Shown: one piece after another, positions 10,516-20,519 of the stretch
How the letters are laid out: each line of letters begins with the position of its first letter
Position numbering within the stretch: position 1 is the stretch's first letter
Assembly (NCBI GenBank): GCA_937924685.1
Contig: CALEVN010000001.1
Location: forward strand, 1-64,000
Direction of reading: 5' to 3'
From: an uncultured Candidatus Altimarinota bacterium
GTDB taxonomy: Bacteria > Patescibacteriota > Gracilibacteria > BD1-5 > JAGOOR01
Length of the DNA stretch: 64,000 nucleotides
The notes under the pieces: model-generated
What the model saw: only the letters and a program-made list of their open reading frames with translations
Databases searched by the model: none
Told to the model about the DNA's origin: nothing
Position numbers and translations under genes: made by a program

Positions 10516-11034
10516 TTATTTTGCGTCTTCTTCATCGAGACCGAGAGATTTTTTGAGGTCATCGATTTTACCAGCATCTTCGTTTGCCTTCTGGCGATTC
10601 TTGAGTTCGTCGATGTAGATTTGTTTGAGTTGTTTCCATTCGGCACGCTTATCTGTGACGAGTTTCTTGATTGTTTCACCTTCTTTTGGCATGAGTTTTC
10701 GGAATTCTTCACGTTCTTCTGTGAAGACTTTTTTGAGCTCATCTATTTGGTATTGAGAGAGGGTAGGGATAGCATCGACGACGCGTTTTTTCTCAGCGAC
10801 AGAGAGGGAGAGGGAATGCTCGAGGAGATCGACGAATTCCTTTTCATCAAATTGTGTGAGTGGATGAAACGATACAAGGTCCATGATGATCTGATTATCA
10901 TCCGTGTTGTATCGGCCGATGAGATCCTTGAAAAATGCTTCAGCTGCTGCTGGATCAAATGCTGGGAGTGGTTGTCCACCTGTACCAGATTGGTCACCTT
11001 GACCGCCCTGAGCGCCTGTTGTATCCTCTGCCAT
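10516..11034 (-). CDS. Hypothetical acidic/charged helical protein, 172 aa
   Basis: No TGA; ends at TAA. A Gly/Gln-rich disordered N-terminus (TGAQGGQGDQSGTGGQ) is followed by a highly charged, helix-rich body (VFTEEREEFRKLMPKEGE and later KQIYIDELKNRQKANED). No family recognised and no membrane segment. It starts 12 nt after the stop of yebC on the same strand, suggesting co-transcription. Confidence 0.7.
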   Translation of the reverse strand: MAEDTTGAQGGQGDQSGTGGQPLPAFDPAAAEAFFKDLIGRYNTDDNQIIMDLVSFHPLTQFDEKEFVDLLEHSLSLSVAEKKRVVDAIPTLSQYQIDELKKVFTEEREEFRKLMPKEGETIKKLVTDKRAEWKQLKQIYIDELKNRQKANEDAGKIDDLKKSLGLDEEDAK

Positions 11035-11046
11035 AGATATGAAAAG

Positions 11047-11808
11047 TTAAGAACGAAAACTCTGAGAATCGAGAAATGATTCTATTTTCTCCCGCAGTAT
11101 ATCATCGAAGACACCATTTGTCCAGACTTTTTCTACATCATCATCTTCATCCAAATCTTGCAAGAGTTTCATGACTTTTACACCCTGTTCGTAATCAGTA
11201 ATTTCGACTTCCATATTTGGCAAATATTCAAATCCGCTCGAAGTCGGTTCTATGCCAGCAAATTTCAGAAAATTTGCCACATCAGAAAATTGTTCACGCA
11301 GAGTCAAAAGTCGTGTCTCATCACCAGAGGTGACATAATCATCACAGCCAGATTCGATGATCTGTTCTTCTGTTATCTTGTTTGCTGGTATAACGAAAAC
11401 ACCACGATATTTGAACATATGATTTGAGAGAGAACCAGTCTCACCGAGATTGCCCCCATTTTTACTGAAGTGCGATCGAAAGCTACTTGCTGTACGATTG
11501 CGATTATCAGTCAGCGCACGAACGATGACAGCGATACCGCCTGCTGCCATACCTTCGTAGGTGATATCTTCGATAGCTGCCGCATCTTTGTCGAGACCAG
11601 CTCCACGACGAATAGCCTTATCGATGACGTCCTTTGGTACACTATCCTTCTTTGCCTTTTCGATAGCAGTGAAGAGCGCAGGATTTTCGAGCGGATTGGC
11701 TCCACCTTTTGCTGCGAGAGCGATGAGCTTACTATGCATACCATAGATTTTTCCTTTCTGGAGAGCACTAGCGGCTTTTTTCCCCGCCATAACTGGTCAG
11801 CGTCACAT
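11047..11808 (-). CDS. yebC: YebC/PmpR family protein (TACO1-like)
   Basis: 253 residues. The family helps translation of difficult sequences or acts as a transcription regulator. Typical segments are GANPLENPALFTAIEKAKK, AIRRGAG, YEGMAAGGIAVIVRALTDN and FSKNGGNLGETGSL. I start it at 11808, which gives MGRGPVMAGKKAASALQKGK; two of the first four residues are UGA-coded Gly, and MGRGP matches the N-terminus known from other YebC proteins. A standard-code caller would start at the second ATG (11790). Ends at TAA. Confidence 0.9.
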
Positions 11809-11899
11809 AAAAATTTTAATAAAAGTTAAGCAGTATTTGCCTATTCTATCAAATTTTTATAGAGGGCAAGAGACGAAATGGATGATTATGAAAGAATTT

Positions 11900-12835
11900 C
11901 TAGATTCCGCAGACCCTCTTGAGTTCATTTTTATCAGCTATCGTGGATTTTTCGTTTTCACCAGAATTCAGACGGTACATAATGGCACGATTGTCATCGA
12001 CGTGTTGGAGACCGAGCGCATGTCCGAGCTCGTGCACTAGGACACGAAAGAGCTTCACATCACTGCTAAATTCATAGATGTTTATCCTCTCTCCACTCAT
12101 ATCTCGGACGTATTCCCCTTCGCTAAATTCATCACCATTTTCCACTCGTGCAGTATTGTATTTCTGGACATTGAGGTGGAGTTCATCGATCAGGGTATTG
12201 ATATTTTGAGCGAGTTCGTTGATATTTTTTATAGTGATATTCATGGCTGCGAGCTCCTGATTCAGCATATCGACACGTTTATTGATCTGTGATTGTTCTC
12301 TTTTTATCGCATCATATTCAGAGGGTGGTATACCTCATTTTTGATTCCAAAAATCTACTTTTTCTTGAAACATTTTTTTCATTTCGAGTACTTGAGAGAG
12401 GTCCTGATTGTAGCGTATTTTTTCAGACGCGAGTTTTTGAGAGAGTGCAGTATAGTTCGCTTTCTGAGTATCATAATTTGTCTTTTTGCCTGAGATGACA
12501 CCATCTATTTTTTGTAATTTTTCAGTCGTAGCTTGCCTATTATCATAGACGAGATTGAGCGTCAAAACTCCACCTGTCGGCGTGTACTGAAAGAGTTCTT
12601 TCCCAGCGATTCATTCCCATATTTTTTCAGCTCTCTCTATGTCAGCGAGCAGTGCTTCTTTTCTGATGCCAAAACGAGTATCAAAAGTACCAATCGAATA
12701 CGTAATAGGAAGAGTACAAGGAAAATAATAATTGATACCACCACGCATCTTGGCATTTATCTCGGAACGATATGCATATGCTAGAAATAGAATCAGAATG
12801 GAGATGACAATTCGGAGAAGAGTGTGAATTTTCAT
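11900..12835 (-). CDS. Membrane-anchored matrixin-like zinc metalloprotease with coiled coil
   Basis: 311 residues: an N-terminal membrane anchor (LLRIVISILILFLAYAY), a region like the N-terminal half of matrixins (YSIGTFDTRFG...IERAEKIWE), a long coiled coil inserted in the middle (about residues 95-205), and the zinc site HELGHALGLQH near residue 275 followed by AIMYRLNSG (Met-turn). Matrixin-type proteases hydrolyse proteins outside the membrane. Two TGA codons (after KIWE and in QKGGIPPSEYD) split it under the standard code. It lies 5 nt behind the TrmB-like regulator. The long helical insertion inside a protease domain is unusual. Confidence 0.75.
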
Positions 12836-12840
12836 GAGGA

Positions 12841-13581
12841 TTATTGTATATTTTTTCTCATATATTTGAAGAGGAGTTTAAATATCTTTTCTTCAAATCG
12901 TGCAAGTTTTTCACTCTCTATGGTAAACCCCGTCATCGCATCCCAATCAATAAAAGAAATCTTGTTTCCATAGATAGCCTTGGCACAATTATCTTCAAAA
13001 AGATCGTATGATTTTGGAATTGAGACCATCTCACTATCGATTCACCAGCGTTTTGTACGAGCGAGCTCATCGTTGGTGATGATCATTCGTTGGAGCTTTT
13101 TTTCGTCACGAAGTTCTTTGTATCGTCGCACCATATCAGCATCAGGGCTTCTGCTGGCCTTTCTCGAAGAGTAGCGATACCATGTCCCATTTTTGGGCAC
13201 AGTTTGACCGACATCAGTAAATATTTTTTTGATTTCTTCTCGACCGTCGAAATAGCGTAAAACAGGTTTCTCTCCATCGATAACGTAGTCCTTTTCCATC
13301 TCAGCAATAATGGTCTCAAATGTCGCTTGTTCTGCCTCATAGAGAGCACGCAGATTATCAGGAGATTCAGCTCGATAGAGTGTTCGCTTGCCTTCTTTCA
13401 TCGTACTGATAACTCACTTCTCCAAGAGTAGAGGAAGTGTCTGATAGAGCACCCCCCGATACGTCCGTATCTCACGAGCGATATCGGAGATAGAGAGTGG
13501 AGATTTTTTCAAGAGCGCGACATAGATATCACTCTCTATTTTGCCAAATCCGAGACGTGAAAAAAATGCTTCATACTTCAT
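12841..13581 (-). CDS. TrmB-like winged-helix transcriptional regulator
   Basis: 246 residues. The N-terminal winged helix MKYEAFFSRLGFGKIESDIY...LSISDIAREI...LEKGVISTMKEGKRTLYRAE has the TrmB layout (an ORF-length helix, recognition helix, wing). The C-terminal half, with IDGEKPVLRYFDGREEIKKIF, resembles the effector part common in CPR TrmB paralogues. Two TGA codons are read as Gly, one inside the winged helix. It ends at TAA, 5 nt before the metalloprotease ATG, so it may regulate or co-express it. Ligand unknown. Confidence 0.72.
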
Positions 13582-13981
13582 ATGTTCAATTTTTTAACAA
13601 TTTATAAAGAGTGACTTTTACTCTTAAAAATAATAAAAATAGAGAATTGTATTTCTATTCTGTTCAAAATTATAGACATTTTTATCAAAAATAAAAATTC
13701 GTACTAGACTGAGTATGTTATTTTTTAATAACTCCTATGAAACTCATATCACTCCTTTGTACTTTTTTGCAAAAAGTACCAAAAGCATTCAAGGGGCAAA
13801 AACTCGCTATGTACCATATTCATCGAAGAAACTGTTTTCATCCCGCTCAGGATTAATCGACATGCAATTCTTGCATTACTCGCTTTGCCATTCAGGCAAA
13901 TCTCCCCTTAAAAATCCATATTTTAATTTTCATCTTTTCCAGAAACCAGAGCAGTAAATATATTTCCTAAATTCTTTTTTT
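13582..13981. other. 400-bp intergenic region with several palindromes
   Basis: No supported gene. It contains a perfect hairpin GTACTTTTT-tgc-AAAAAGTAC (13759-13779), then TGCAA/TTGCA around 13863-13875 and TTTGCC/GGCAAA around 13887-13903, with a C-run and A-run after them. The block from about 13750 to 13920 looks like an intergenic repeat unit rather than coding sequence. The flanks are A/T-rich and should carry the divergent promoters of the TrmB-like and PHP genes, but I cannot fix them. Confidence 0.5.
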
Positions 13982-14920
13982 ATGAAAGCTGACCTCCATT
14001 TTCATACCACGCTCTCTGATGGGCGCGATAGACCAGAACTAGTTCTCGAAAATCTCGTGTCTTCTGGGGTCGAATTTGCGACGCTCACTGATCATGATCT
14101 CGTGAGTGATGATTTTGCAGGGGAGCTTCGTATGAGAGGTATTGAGACGACTCCTGCGAGTGAGATTTCTACGCATTTCTTTGCGGGTCTGAGCAAAATA
14201 GGTCTTCATATGACAGCCTATGCGCCAGAGTTTAGTCCTGCGGCACAAGCGATGCTTGAGAAAACCCGTATCGGAAAAATGGAAAAAATTCGTCAGCAAG
14301 TGGAGCAACTTATCACATACGGTTACCCTCTTAGTTATGCAGGATTACAAGAATGGGCACGAGCGAAGTGATACAATCCCGAGAGTCTCAATAATGCTCA
14401 TCTCTCTAGTTATGTGTATAGCATATCAGGAGCTATCGAAATGGGAGATCGTGATCAAGGCCGTAGCCAGCCAAATCGTGTCTGATTTCTCGATGAATGT
14501 CTGAAACGAGAAGGACAAAATCCGATAGGTGCTGTTGAAATACCAGAATACGAACCAACGACCGAAGAGGCGAGTTGTATTGTCTGAGATATGGGCGGAG
14601 TTATCTCTATTGCTCACCCGAACTTCAGTTGGGAGAAACACGATGGCATCGCCTGACTCCAGCGAGACATCGCACAACTCGTTGACCAGGGTGTGATGGG
14701 CATAGAATTGAACGCTCTCGCAACGCCAGAATGGGCTCAAGTTATTCTTGATATTCAAAAACGATACAATCTCCTCCTCACGTTCTGATCTGATAATCAT
14801 GGTGAGAAAACTCCGAGCAAAAAACACGGCACTCTCGGACAGATGAATCCCTACTTCCTCGAAGATGAGGGAAGAGTGAAACATCATCTGAAATTACTGA
14901 GAGATAGAATAGGAATCTAG
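13982..14920 (+). CDS. PHP-domain metal-dependent phosphoesterase
   Basis: 312 residues. PHP metal-binding motifs: DLHFHTTLSDG at residue 4, LTDHDL near 37, ASEISTHF, IAHPNFSW, and FGSDNHGEK near the C-terminus. Families of this type (RNase AM / YciV-like) hydrolyse phosphoesters, often of short RNA or nucleotides. Five TGA codons are read as Gly, including the one in FGSDNH. Cytoplasmic, family-normal length, ends at TAG. The specific substrate cannot be told from sequence. Confidence 0.85.
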
Positions 14921-14927
14921 TTTGTAG

Positions 14928-14956
14928 TTGCTTTTTCATATTTTATATTGTATAAT
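14928..14956 (+). promoter_or_regulatory. Putative leaderless promoter
   Basis: TTGCTT (14928-14933), 17-bp spacer, perfect TATAAT (14951-14956); ATG at 14963 is 6 nt on, at the expected transcription start. Confidence 0.55.
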
Positions 14957-14962
14957 ATATGT

Positions 14963-16294
14963 ATGAAATCCATCGCTCTTCCTTTTTCAGTAGCAAATAC
15001 TTCTGCAGCAAATGTTCAAGCTCCAGAACTCCATCGAGATAAAGTATGACAAATAGGTCGTGTTCTCTCGGAGTGAAATTCTCATTTTGTAGATGTTCTC
15101 AGTTCTCAGGACATTTTAGTAGGAACACATGTTTCACTCACCCTCAATACTGAAAGAAAACCCCCAGAACAGATATTTCTTGAGACTGTATCAACAGGCA
15201 AAAAAACGAGACTCCACGCATTTAATCGTCTATGATTATTTCTTGGTGAATTTGAGCTCAGAGGTGATCTGCGTACTGGTCAGGATATCTCAAAGCATCT
15301 TGTGCAAAGAGATAGTCAACCACTATCAGGCACTATTGGTCACATAACTGTAAATGGAGCAAGAGACTACGTACATGCTGTTCAAGAGGCAAAAGGTCAA
15401 CGAGAGTTGCTCCAGGGACAACAGGAATCTACTCAGTGATATCTGGATCGTCTCTTGTCTGATACTGACAAAGCTCAAATGGTCGACGTAGGGGAAGTGT
15501 GTGATTACCTTTTTTCTGAACGTGCTAAAAAGGCACCAATATTTTACCGAGAGAGTGCAGAGGGCATGTTTACGGATCGTGCTGATATTCATGGAAATAC
15601 TCTTGGAGATATGTCACTTCGATCACACATTAATCATATTGCCCAGAAAGAATGGTACCATATCGAAGACAATCTTATGAGAAACGGCGCTAACTCTGGC
15701 AACGATATAGCGTTGATGTATTTTCGTCCACACTTCAGACAGAATCACCTCTGAGATATCACGATGCGAGACGGTACCCCATTAACTTCTGACAAGCTCA
15801 GTGCTTTTTCACATGCAGTACAATTTCAGCACGGTCCAGTATTGCAGGAAATGGAATACCGAGGTGTATGGAGCGAGGATATCTCTGCACGTGCAAATCG
15901 ATGACTTCGAGCTGTTCAGATAGAAAAAAATAATGAAAAGATGGTCAGCTTCGTCGCTGAAAAAGAGAGGGACATAACTACAGCCCGAGAACTTGTCGCA
16001 CAATCTGGTACACCTGATCTCAATCCGACAAGTCCGTACAATAAAGCTCGTACGCAACTTATGATAGCTATCGCTCAACGAGAATTTGCTCAAGAAATAG
16101 TAAAAACAGGAGAATTGAATAGACACACAGTCTACTCAGTTTATAAGCGCTTATTTATCGACCGAAATGCATCTGGAGGTATCGACATGGAAGGACATAT
16201 ATTTATCGATCTCTGTTGCAGACCTGTGTATGATGTTATGAATACTGTACAGACATTATCACTTCTTCATCCTCCTTTTAAAAAGAAGGCCTAA
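14963..16294 (+). CDS. Hypothetical protein, 443 aa
   Basis: A continuous frame with six TGA (Gly) codons and a TAA stop. Begins MKSIALPFSVANTSAANVQ; no strong signal peptide or membrane segment. The middle (KAQMVDVGEVCDYLFSERAKK, ADIHGNTLGDMS) and C-terminus (QREFAQEIVKTGELNRHTVY) look helical and soluble. No family recognised. The last 17 nt overlap the convergent Nudix gene. Confidence 0.62.
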
Positions 16295-16793
16295 TTGAGC
16301 TATCTTTTTGAAAGTACATTTTTTCCCACAAAAACTTCAACTCGGGGTGAATCTTGTCGTGTGTTGTGATAAGCTCGTGCGCCTCTTCTTGAGAGAAAAA
16401 CTGCGTACTTGCGACTTCTTCACCGATAGCTATCTCCTCATCAGTCACAAATTCAAAGACTCATAAATATTTAGGGAGATCATTCGGTTGATAGTAAAAT
16501 TTCCCTACTTCACGAAGCTCTCCTTGTGTAAGACCAATTTCTTCTTCCAGTTCTCGACGAGCCGCCTCTTCATACGTCTCGCCTGTTTGTACATGACCAC
16601 CAGCAGCTGTCGACCAATATAGTGGACGATACTTCACCGTCGCAGAACGAATCTGCAGGAGAAAACGCCCTGCGCTATCTCGCACAAAGATATGCACGAT
16701 GCGATGCATATGATTGTCTATATAGACATCTTCTCGTGTCGCCTGACCAATCACCTGGTCGTCCATATTGATAATGTCGAGGATTTCGGGCAT
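16278..16793 (-). CDS. Nudix hydrolase
   Basis: 171 residues. The Nudix box GGHVQTGETYEEAARRELEE EIGL fits GX5EX7REUXEEXGU. The N-terminal LDIINMDDQVIGQATREDV and IVHIFVRDSAGRFLLQIRS resemble the IDI/YfcD subgroup of Nudix proteins. The family hydrolyses nucleoside diphosphate-linked compounds. One TGA (Gly, in YLGVFEFVTDEE) cuts off the last third under the standard code. Ends at TAA and overlaps the convergent 443-aa gene by 17 nt. Confidence 0.85.
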
Positions 16794-16815
16794 TTGGTTT
16801 ATTAAGTTGGATTAT

Positions 16816-17634
16816 TTATACCTTCCGAGCAGCTTCTATTTGATCTAAAAGTTCAATAACTTTATTAATAGGTGTAACGATGGCTATTCATACGTTTATA
16901 CGATCAGGTTTCTTTGATATATCTTCCTCAGTAATTGTATCTATATTGTCTATATTGGTGGTATCTGTATCAAAATGACCATAAATCATTCCCAATAGGA
17001 AAAATACAGGACCTCAATTACTTTGTTTAATCGTTCACTCAATATATCTGTGCAATCATAAATTTACAAATACTGGTGATCACGATAGTCATCAAATCGA
17101 TCTTGCCTCAATTAAATATCAATCCATTAGATGATCTTTTGTCTGAATTTTTTCTTCAGATAGGGTAGATATATTTCATACTCGAATTATAGGTATATTT
17201 TTATTATTGCCGTGGTGATGCTTAAACAGTCATGTAATAAAAATCTCATCTCATTCTTCAATCTGATGAAGTTTTCGAATTTCATTATTAACAGACCAGG
17301 ATAAAGGTATGAATTTTTGATCTACTAGTTCTGAGAAACCAAGATTAATCGCAGCAACATCGATATTTTCATCTGGATGGCAAGTCCATTCACTTATTTT
17401 CGTTTGTTCCCATTGAGCATTATTGCCATGAATATTGATACGTAGGTATGCAAATTCTAGACCTTTTTATCTGATTCACTCAATGATGTGTTTTGCTGTG
17501 ACAATGTACTTTAGATTAGTTCCATTATCATCTCTGTGAATAAAGTAAACTGTGCCAGCCATTTTATACGTCCCATCAGCCATTTGGTAGCCAATAAATG
17601 CAACGCATGTTTTTATTCATTCAGGGATTTTCAT
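16816..17634 (-). pseudogene. Trypsin-like peptidase, interrupted by an in-frame TAA
   Basis: A 273-codon frame with 13 TGA codons read as Gly and one TAA at 17467-17469 (codon 56). The translation on both sides is protein-like and fits a chymotrypsin-fold protease: VTAKHIIEG (catalytic His), ENIDVAAINLG (catalytic Asp), and SIGGLSGSPVFVN (catalytic Ser in GLSGSP). The TAA separates the His from the Asp and Ser. One base change from a sense codon, or an error in a T5 run, would explain it. It lies just downstream of metK. UGA density is very high compared with the ribosomal genes. Confidence 0.7.
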
Positions 17635-17647
17635 TTTTGTAGTTAAA

Positions 17648-18625
17648 TTACCCCCACATGTAACCCCTTCCAAAATGCCCATAACGAGCGGTTTGTTCGT
17701 AGACAGGGCGACAGAGGTCGAGGGAAGTGATGATGCCTTGCGGAGTGAGATCATCTCGGAGGATGTCTTGGTTTTCTGCGACACCGTCTATCCATGCGAC
17801 GCATGAGACGGGGTGACGGTAGCCGATAGCGTAGGCGATTTGTACCATGACTTCATTGGCACCTTTTGCCTTGAGGATTTCGACGGCCATCTGGCGAGCT
17901 TTGTACGCAGCAGAGCGGTCGACTTTCGTTGGATCTTTTCCTGAGAATGCACCACCACCGATAGGTACACGAGGTCCGTAGTTATCGACAGCGAGCTTGC
18001 GTCCTGTGAGACCTGTGTCGGCAGTAAATCCACCGATATTCCAGTCACCAGCAGGGTTGAGGTGGAGCTTCGCAGCAGCGATATCGTGTCATTTGAGGAG
18101 TTCTTCTTTTTTCAGAAATTCTGTCACTTCTTCACGGAGGATGTCGTGCGGAGTGCCACACCAGCTTGCGACGACGGCGACGAGTTGATTTCCATCGAGG
18201 GTGATCTGCGTCTTCCCATCATTTGGATGGAGTGCCCAGAGGAATTCGTTGAGACGACGAGCGAGTTCGTATTCGAGTGGCATAAATGTCGGTGTTTCAC
18301 GAGTCGCATAACCGACCATGATACCCTGATCACCAGCACCACCAGTATCGACTCCTTGTGCGATTTCTGGAGATTGTTTCACGATATTGGTGAGGACACC
18401 GATAGAATCGCTACCGACTATACGCTTCACGATAGGAGGGATATCGACAAAGGCAGTGGTCGTGACTTCACCGATGACGACGACAGAGCCGTGTCCGCCC
18501 ATCACTTCGATGGCACAGCGGGCAGTAGGGTCTTGTGCGAGACAGGCGTCGAGGATGGCGTCAGAGATCTGATCACACATCTTGTCTGGGTGTCCTGGAG
18601 ACACGGATTCAGCAGTTTTGAACAT
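17648..18625 (-). CDS. metK: S-adenosylmethionine synthetase
   Basis: 325 residues. It makes SAM from ATP and methionine. Signatures: ESVSPGHPDKMCDQISDA, GAGDQGIMVGYAT, GGGAFSGKDPTKVDRSAAY and TARYGHFGRG. One TGA (Gly 179, KGHDIAAAKLHLNP) lies between. It is shorter than the ~380-400 residues typical of bacterial MetK: it stops 7 residues after YGHFG, and internal loops are trimmed. Ends at TAA. A SAM-I-like aptamer and a terminator precede the ATG directly, so expression is likely turned down by SAM. Confidence 0.93.
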
Positions 18626-18654
18626 AAAAAAAGATAAGAAGAAGTTCTTATCTT
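18626..18654 (-). terminator. Attenuator terminator directly before metK
   Basis: On the minus strand AAGATAAGAA (18654-18645), loop CTTC, TTCTTATCTT (18640-18631), then seven T up to the ATG. This is a perfect intrinsic terminator touching the metK start codon, in the place expected for the expression platform of the upstream aptamer. Confidence 0.85.
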
Positions 18655-18675
18655 ACCAAGTATTATAGATGAACC

Positions 18676-18766
18676 AATTATCTATCGAAAGTGGAGCACT
18701 ATCACACGAGCGTGTGAACTTGCTGTAGGGTCGTCGAGTTTCGTCTCTCGCCTACTCTTGATAAGG
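18676..18766 (-). promoter_or_regulatory. SAM-I (S-box)-like riboswitch aptamer
   Basis: The transcript begins CTTATCAAGAG, the S-box hallmark, and closes with GATAGATAA, which can pair with it as P1. Inside are GTAGG/CCTAC (P2) capped by CGAG/CTCG, a conserved-looking CAGCAAG, the hairpin TCACACG/CGTGTGA (P3), and AGTGCTCCACT (P4). CTTATC can alternatively pair with GATAAG of the terminator arm. Position upstream of metK fits. The core departs from the textbook S-box, so it may be a SAM-I/IV-clan variant. Confidence 0.68.
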
Positions 18767-18773
18767 TAGGGTC

Positions 18774-18800
18774 ATTGTAATGAGAAATAAGAGAAGTCAA
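18774..18800 (-). promoter_or_regulatory. Putative promoter of the metK riboswitch transcript
   Basis: TTGACT (18800-18795), 15-bp spacer, TACAAT (18779-18774). The expected start about 7 nt on is at 18767, exactly where the aptamer begins. Confidence 0.6.
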
Positions 18801-18807
18801 AGCGGTA

Positions 18808-19302
18808 CTATTTTTTTCGCTCTTCTCGAATAGCGTCTCGGATATGATTGAGAGTATTTATAAGCGTTGATTTGGTAGTCGTAAAATGTCATACTGGCAT
18901 ACTATGATTCTCTTGTTCCAGAATATGGAGAACGCAACCAGCAAATTCATCACGGAGCCCAAGTGTACGAGTATCTGTTTCGGCTGATGTTGTGACGAAA
19001 ACATCGGTTTTCTCATCTGCCTCATTTGATGGCCTAATAAAGATACCACCATTTTTATTGAGAGAATCACTACCAATAATACTCTTCGCTCATTCATCGA
19101 GAGAGAGTGTTACCACATCTAATTTTCTATCGAGGAGATGTCTTTTAATTCTCCATCTTCCACCGATTTGTACCGCAGGTAACTGACCTCTTTGTGCAAG
19201 ATAATAGATCGTTGGGAGAGGCACTTTTAGGTATTCAGCAGTTTCTTGGACTGTTAAAAGTTCGGGGAGATTAGCTGTGGATTCCGAAAGAGAGAGTGTC
19301 AT
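18808..19302 (-). CDS. Excisionase/MerR-type helix-turn-helix protein
   Basis: 164 residues. The N-terminal domain LLTVQETAEYLKVPLPTIYY...GQLPAVQIGGRWRIKRHLLD is the HTH_17 (excisionase-like) DNA-binding fold. The rest (TLGLRDEFAGCVLHILEQE) is unfamiliar and may bind a partner. Two TGA codons are Gly; only the DNA-binding half survives standard-code translation. Ends at TAG. It lies just upstream of the metK promoter. Target unknown. Confidence 0.7.
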
Positions 19303-19343
19303 AAATAATTATTAAAACGTATTGATTGTATAGATTTTTTGCG

Positions 19344-19376
19344 AAAAAAAAGATAAGCAGTAAACAGTTGCTTATC
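19344..19376 (-). terminator. Intrinsic terminator
   Basis: GATAAGCA (19376-19369 on the minus strand), 9-nt loop, TGCTTATC (19359-19352), followed by eight T. It ends the transcript of the small gene at 19419-19628. Confidence 0.8.
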
Positions 19377-19418
19377 GATCAATTTCTGAGAAACACATGC
19401 TTCCCATGATACCACGTA

Positions 19419-19628
19419 TTAACGAGGATTTCTTCGACGACGTACGAGAGCTTCTTGGGCGACCCGAAGCCTGACTCCAGGATCAGCTTTTTCCGAGGTC
19501 TCCACAGATTGTGCAACGGCAGCCGCAGTATTTTCTCGTATAAAAAAAGCTTCTACTGCTGCTTCAAATGAACCATCATCTGGAACCAAGAGAACATTCT
19601 GAGAGTCTCATTCGCGAGATGTAACCAT
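19419..19628 (-). CDS. Small hypothetical protein, 69 aa
   Basis: MVTSREGDSQNVLLVPD at the start and ALVRRRRNPR at the end, with one TGA (Gly 7) that hides it from standard-code ORF callers. Central part EAAVEAFFIRENTAAAVAQ is helical. No family recognised. It has its own terminator downstream, which supports it being expressed. Confidence 0.5.
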
Positions 19629-19782
19629 ATAAAAATGGGTTAAAAAATAAAGTGCGCAGAGAATAGCGAGATTTTTTTTATGTCAAGAGCTTCGTTATTA
19701 GGGATTTTTATACGGAGCAGTATCTCAATTTGAATACATAAAAAACATTTTGTAAATGAGAATAATACAATATATTTTCATT

Positions 19783-20481
19783 ATGAACTCTCACGAGACA
19801 TTATGAATAATGTTGGCACAATGACCAATCTTATCACAAACCACTATTCATCATACAGCTGAGAGAGTCGCAGATGTTACAGCTTATCCAGAACACATAC
19901 AAAAATTGCTTCATTTCCGTCGTGCTCTGTCTCCAGAATTTCAGAAAAATATTTTTTATTTTCAGAAAAACTGAAATTGGTATGCAAAGCTATGAGATAT
20001 GACTATCGGACTTGAGAATGAGAAAGGTTCTATCGTTGATATGCATGCGGGTATTTTTGTCTCTGAAAATGAGACATATTTTTCACCAGAAGGTGCTGCA
20101 AAGCGAGCATTGGAGGCAAATAAAAAAATCCCTTCAGTCGACGATTGGAAAAAAATGGCAGAGATGGTGTGATGATTTCGACCACTGCGAGAACTTCTTC
20201 AAATACCATATACAGGTTTTGTTTCTCATGGTGAAGTAAAGAGATACAATCCGCATTCTGGTGTTCACGCGTGTCTGCATACGAGCGATCCTCATCATTA
20301 TGATTATTTTATAGGTCTACCATATACAGTGAAAGATTCTCCTATAAAAAGATGAGTCCATTTTGATGGCAAACTTGTTCCACAAAAATTTATCACAACG
20401 ACTATAGACAGCGGTATTTACCATGAATATAAACTTCATAAAATTTATTGGAATGCTTTGCGTCTTTTGGAGTGAGACTAG
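19783..20481 (+). CDS. Hypothetical protein, 232 aa, eight UGA codons
   Basis: Begins MNSHETLGIMLAQGPIL; ends at TAG. Eight TGA codons, two adjacent. The middle PEGAAKRALEANKKIPS and SVDDWKKMAEMVGGFRPL resembles the motif common in fibrobacter-type FISUMP domains, but the similarity is short and uncertain. No signal peptide or membrane segment. TACAAT at 19766-19771 could be its -10 box; no matching -35 was found. Confidence 0.58.
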
Positions 20482-20486
20482 AAATT

Positions 20487-20513
20487 TTGTTTTTCTCCGC
20501 CGACTTCTATACT
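20487..20513 (+). promoter_or_regulatory. Putative leaderless promoter of the HD gene
   Basis: TTGTTT (20487-20492), 15-bp spacer, TATACT (20508-20513); the ATG at 20520 is 6 nt further. Confidence 0.45.
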
Positions 20514-20519
20514 TATCAC

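Noticed and set aside
13715..13957. 80-codon frame in the 13.6-14.0 kb intergenic block
   Set aside because: It runs through several palindromes and has no codon bias or family; better seen as an intergenic repeat.
16278..16294. Frameshift at the end of the Nudix gene
   Set aside because: The 17-nt overlap with the convergent gene is explained by both frames ending in proper TAA stops; no frame change needed.
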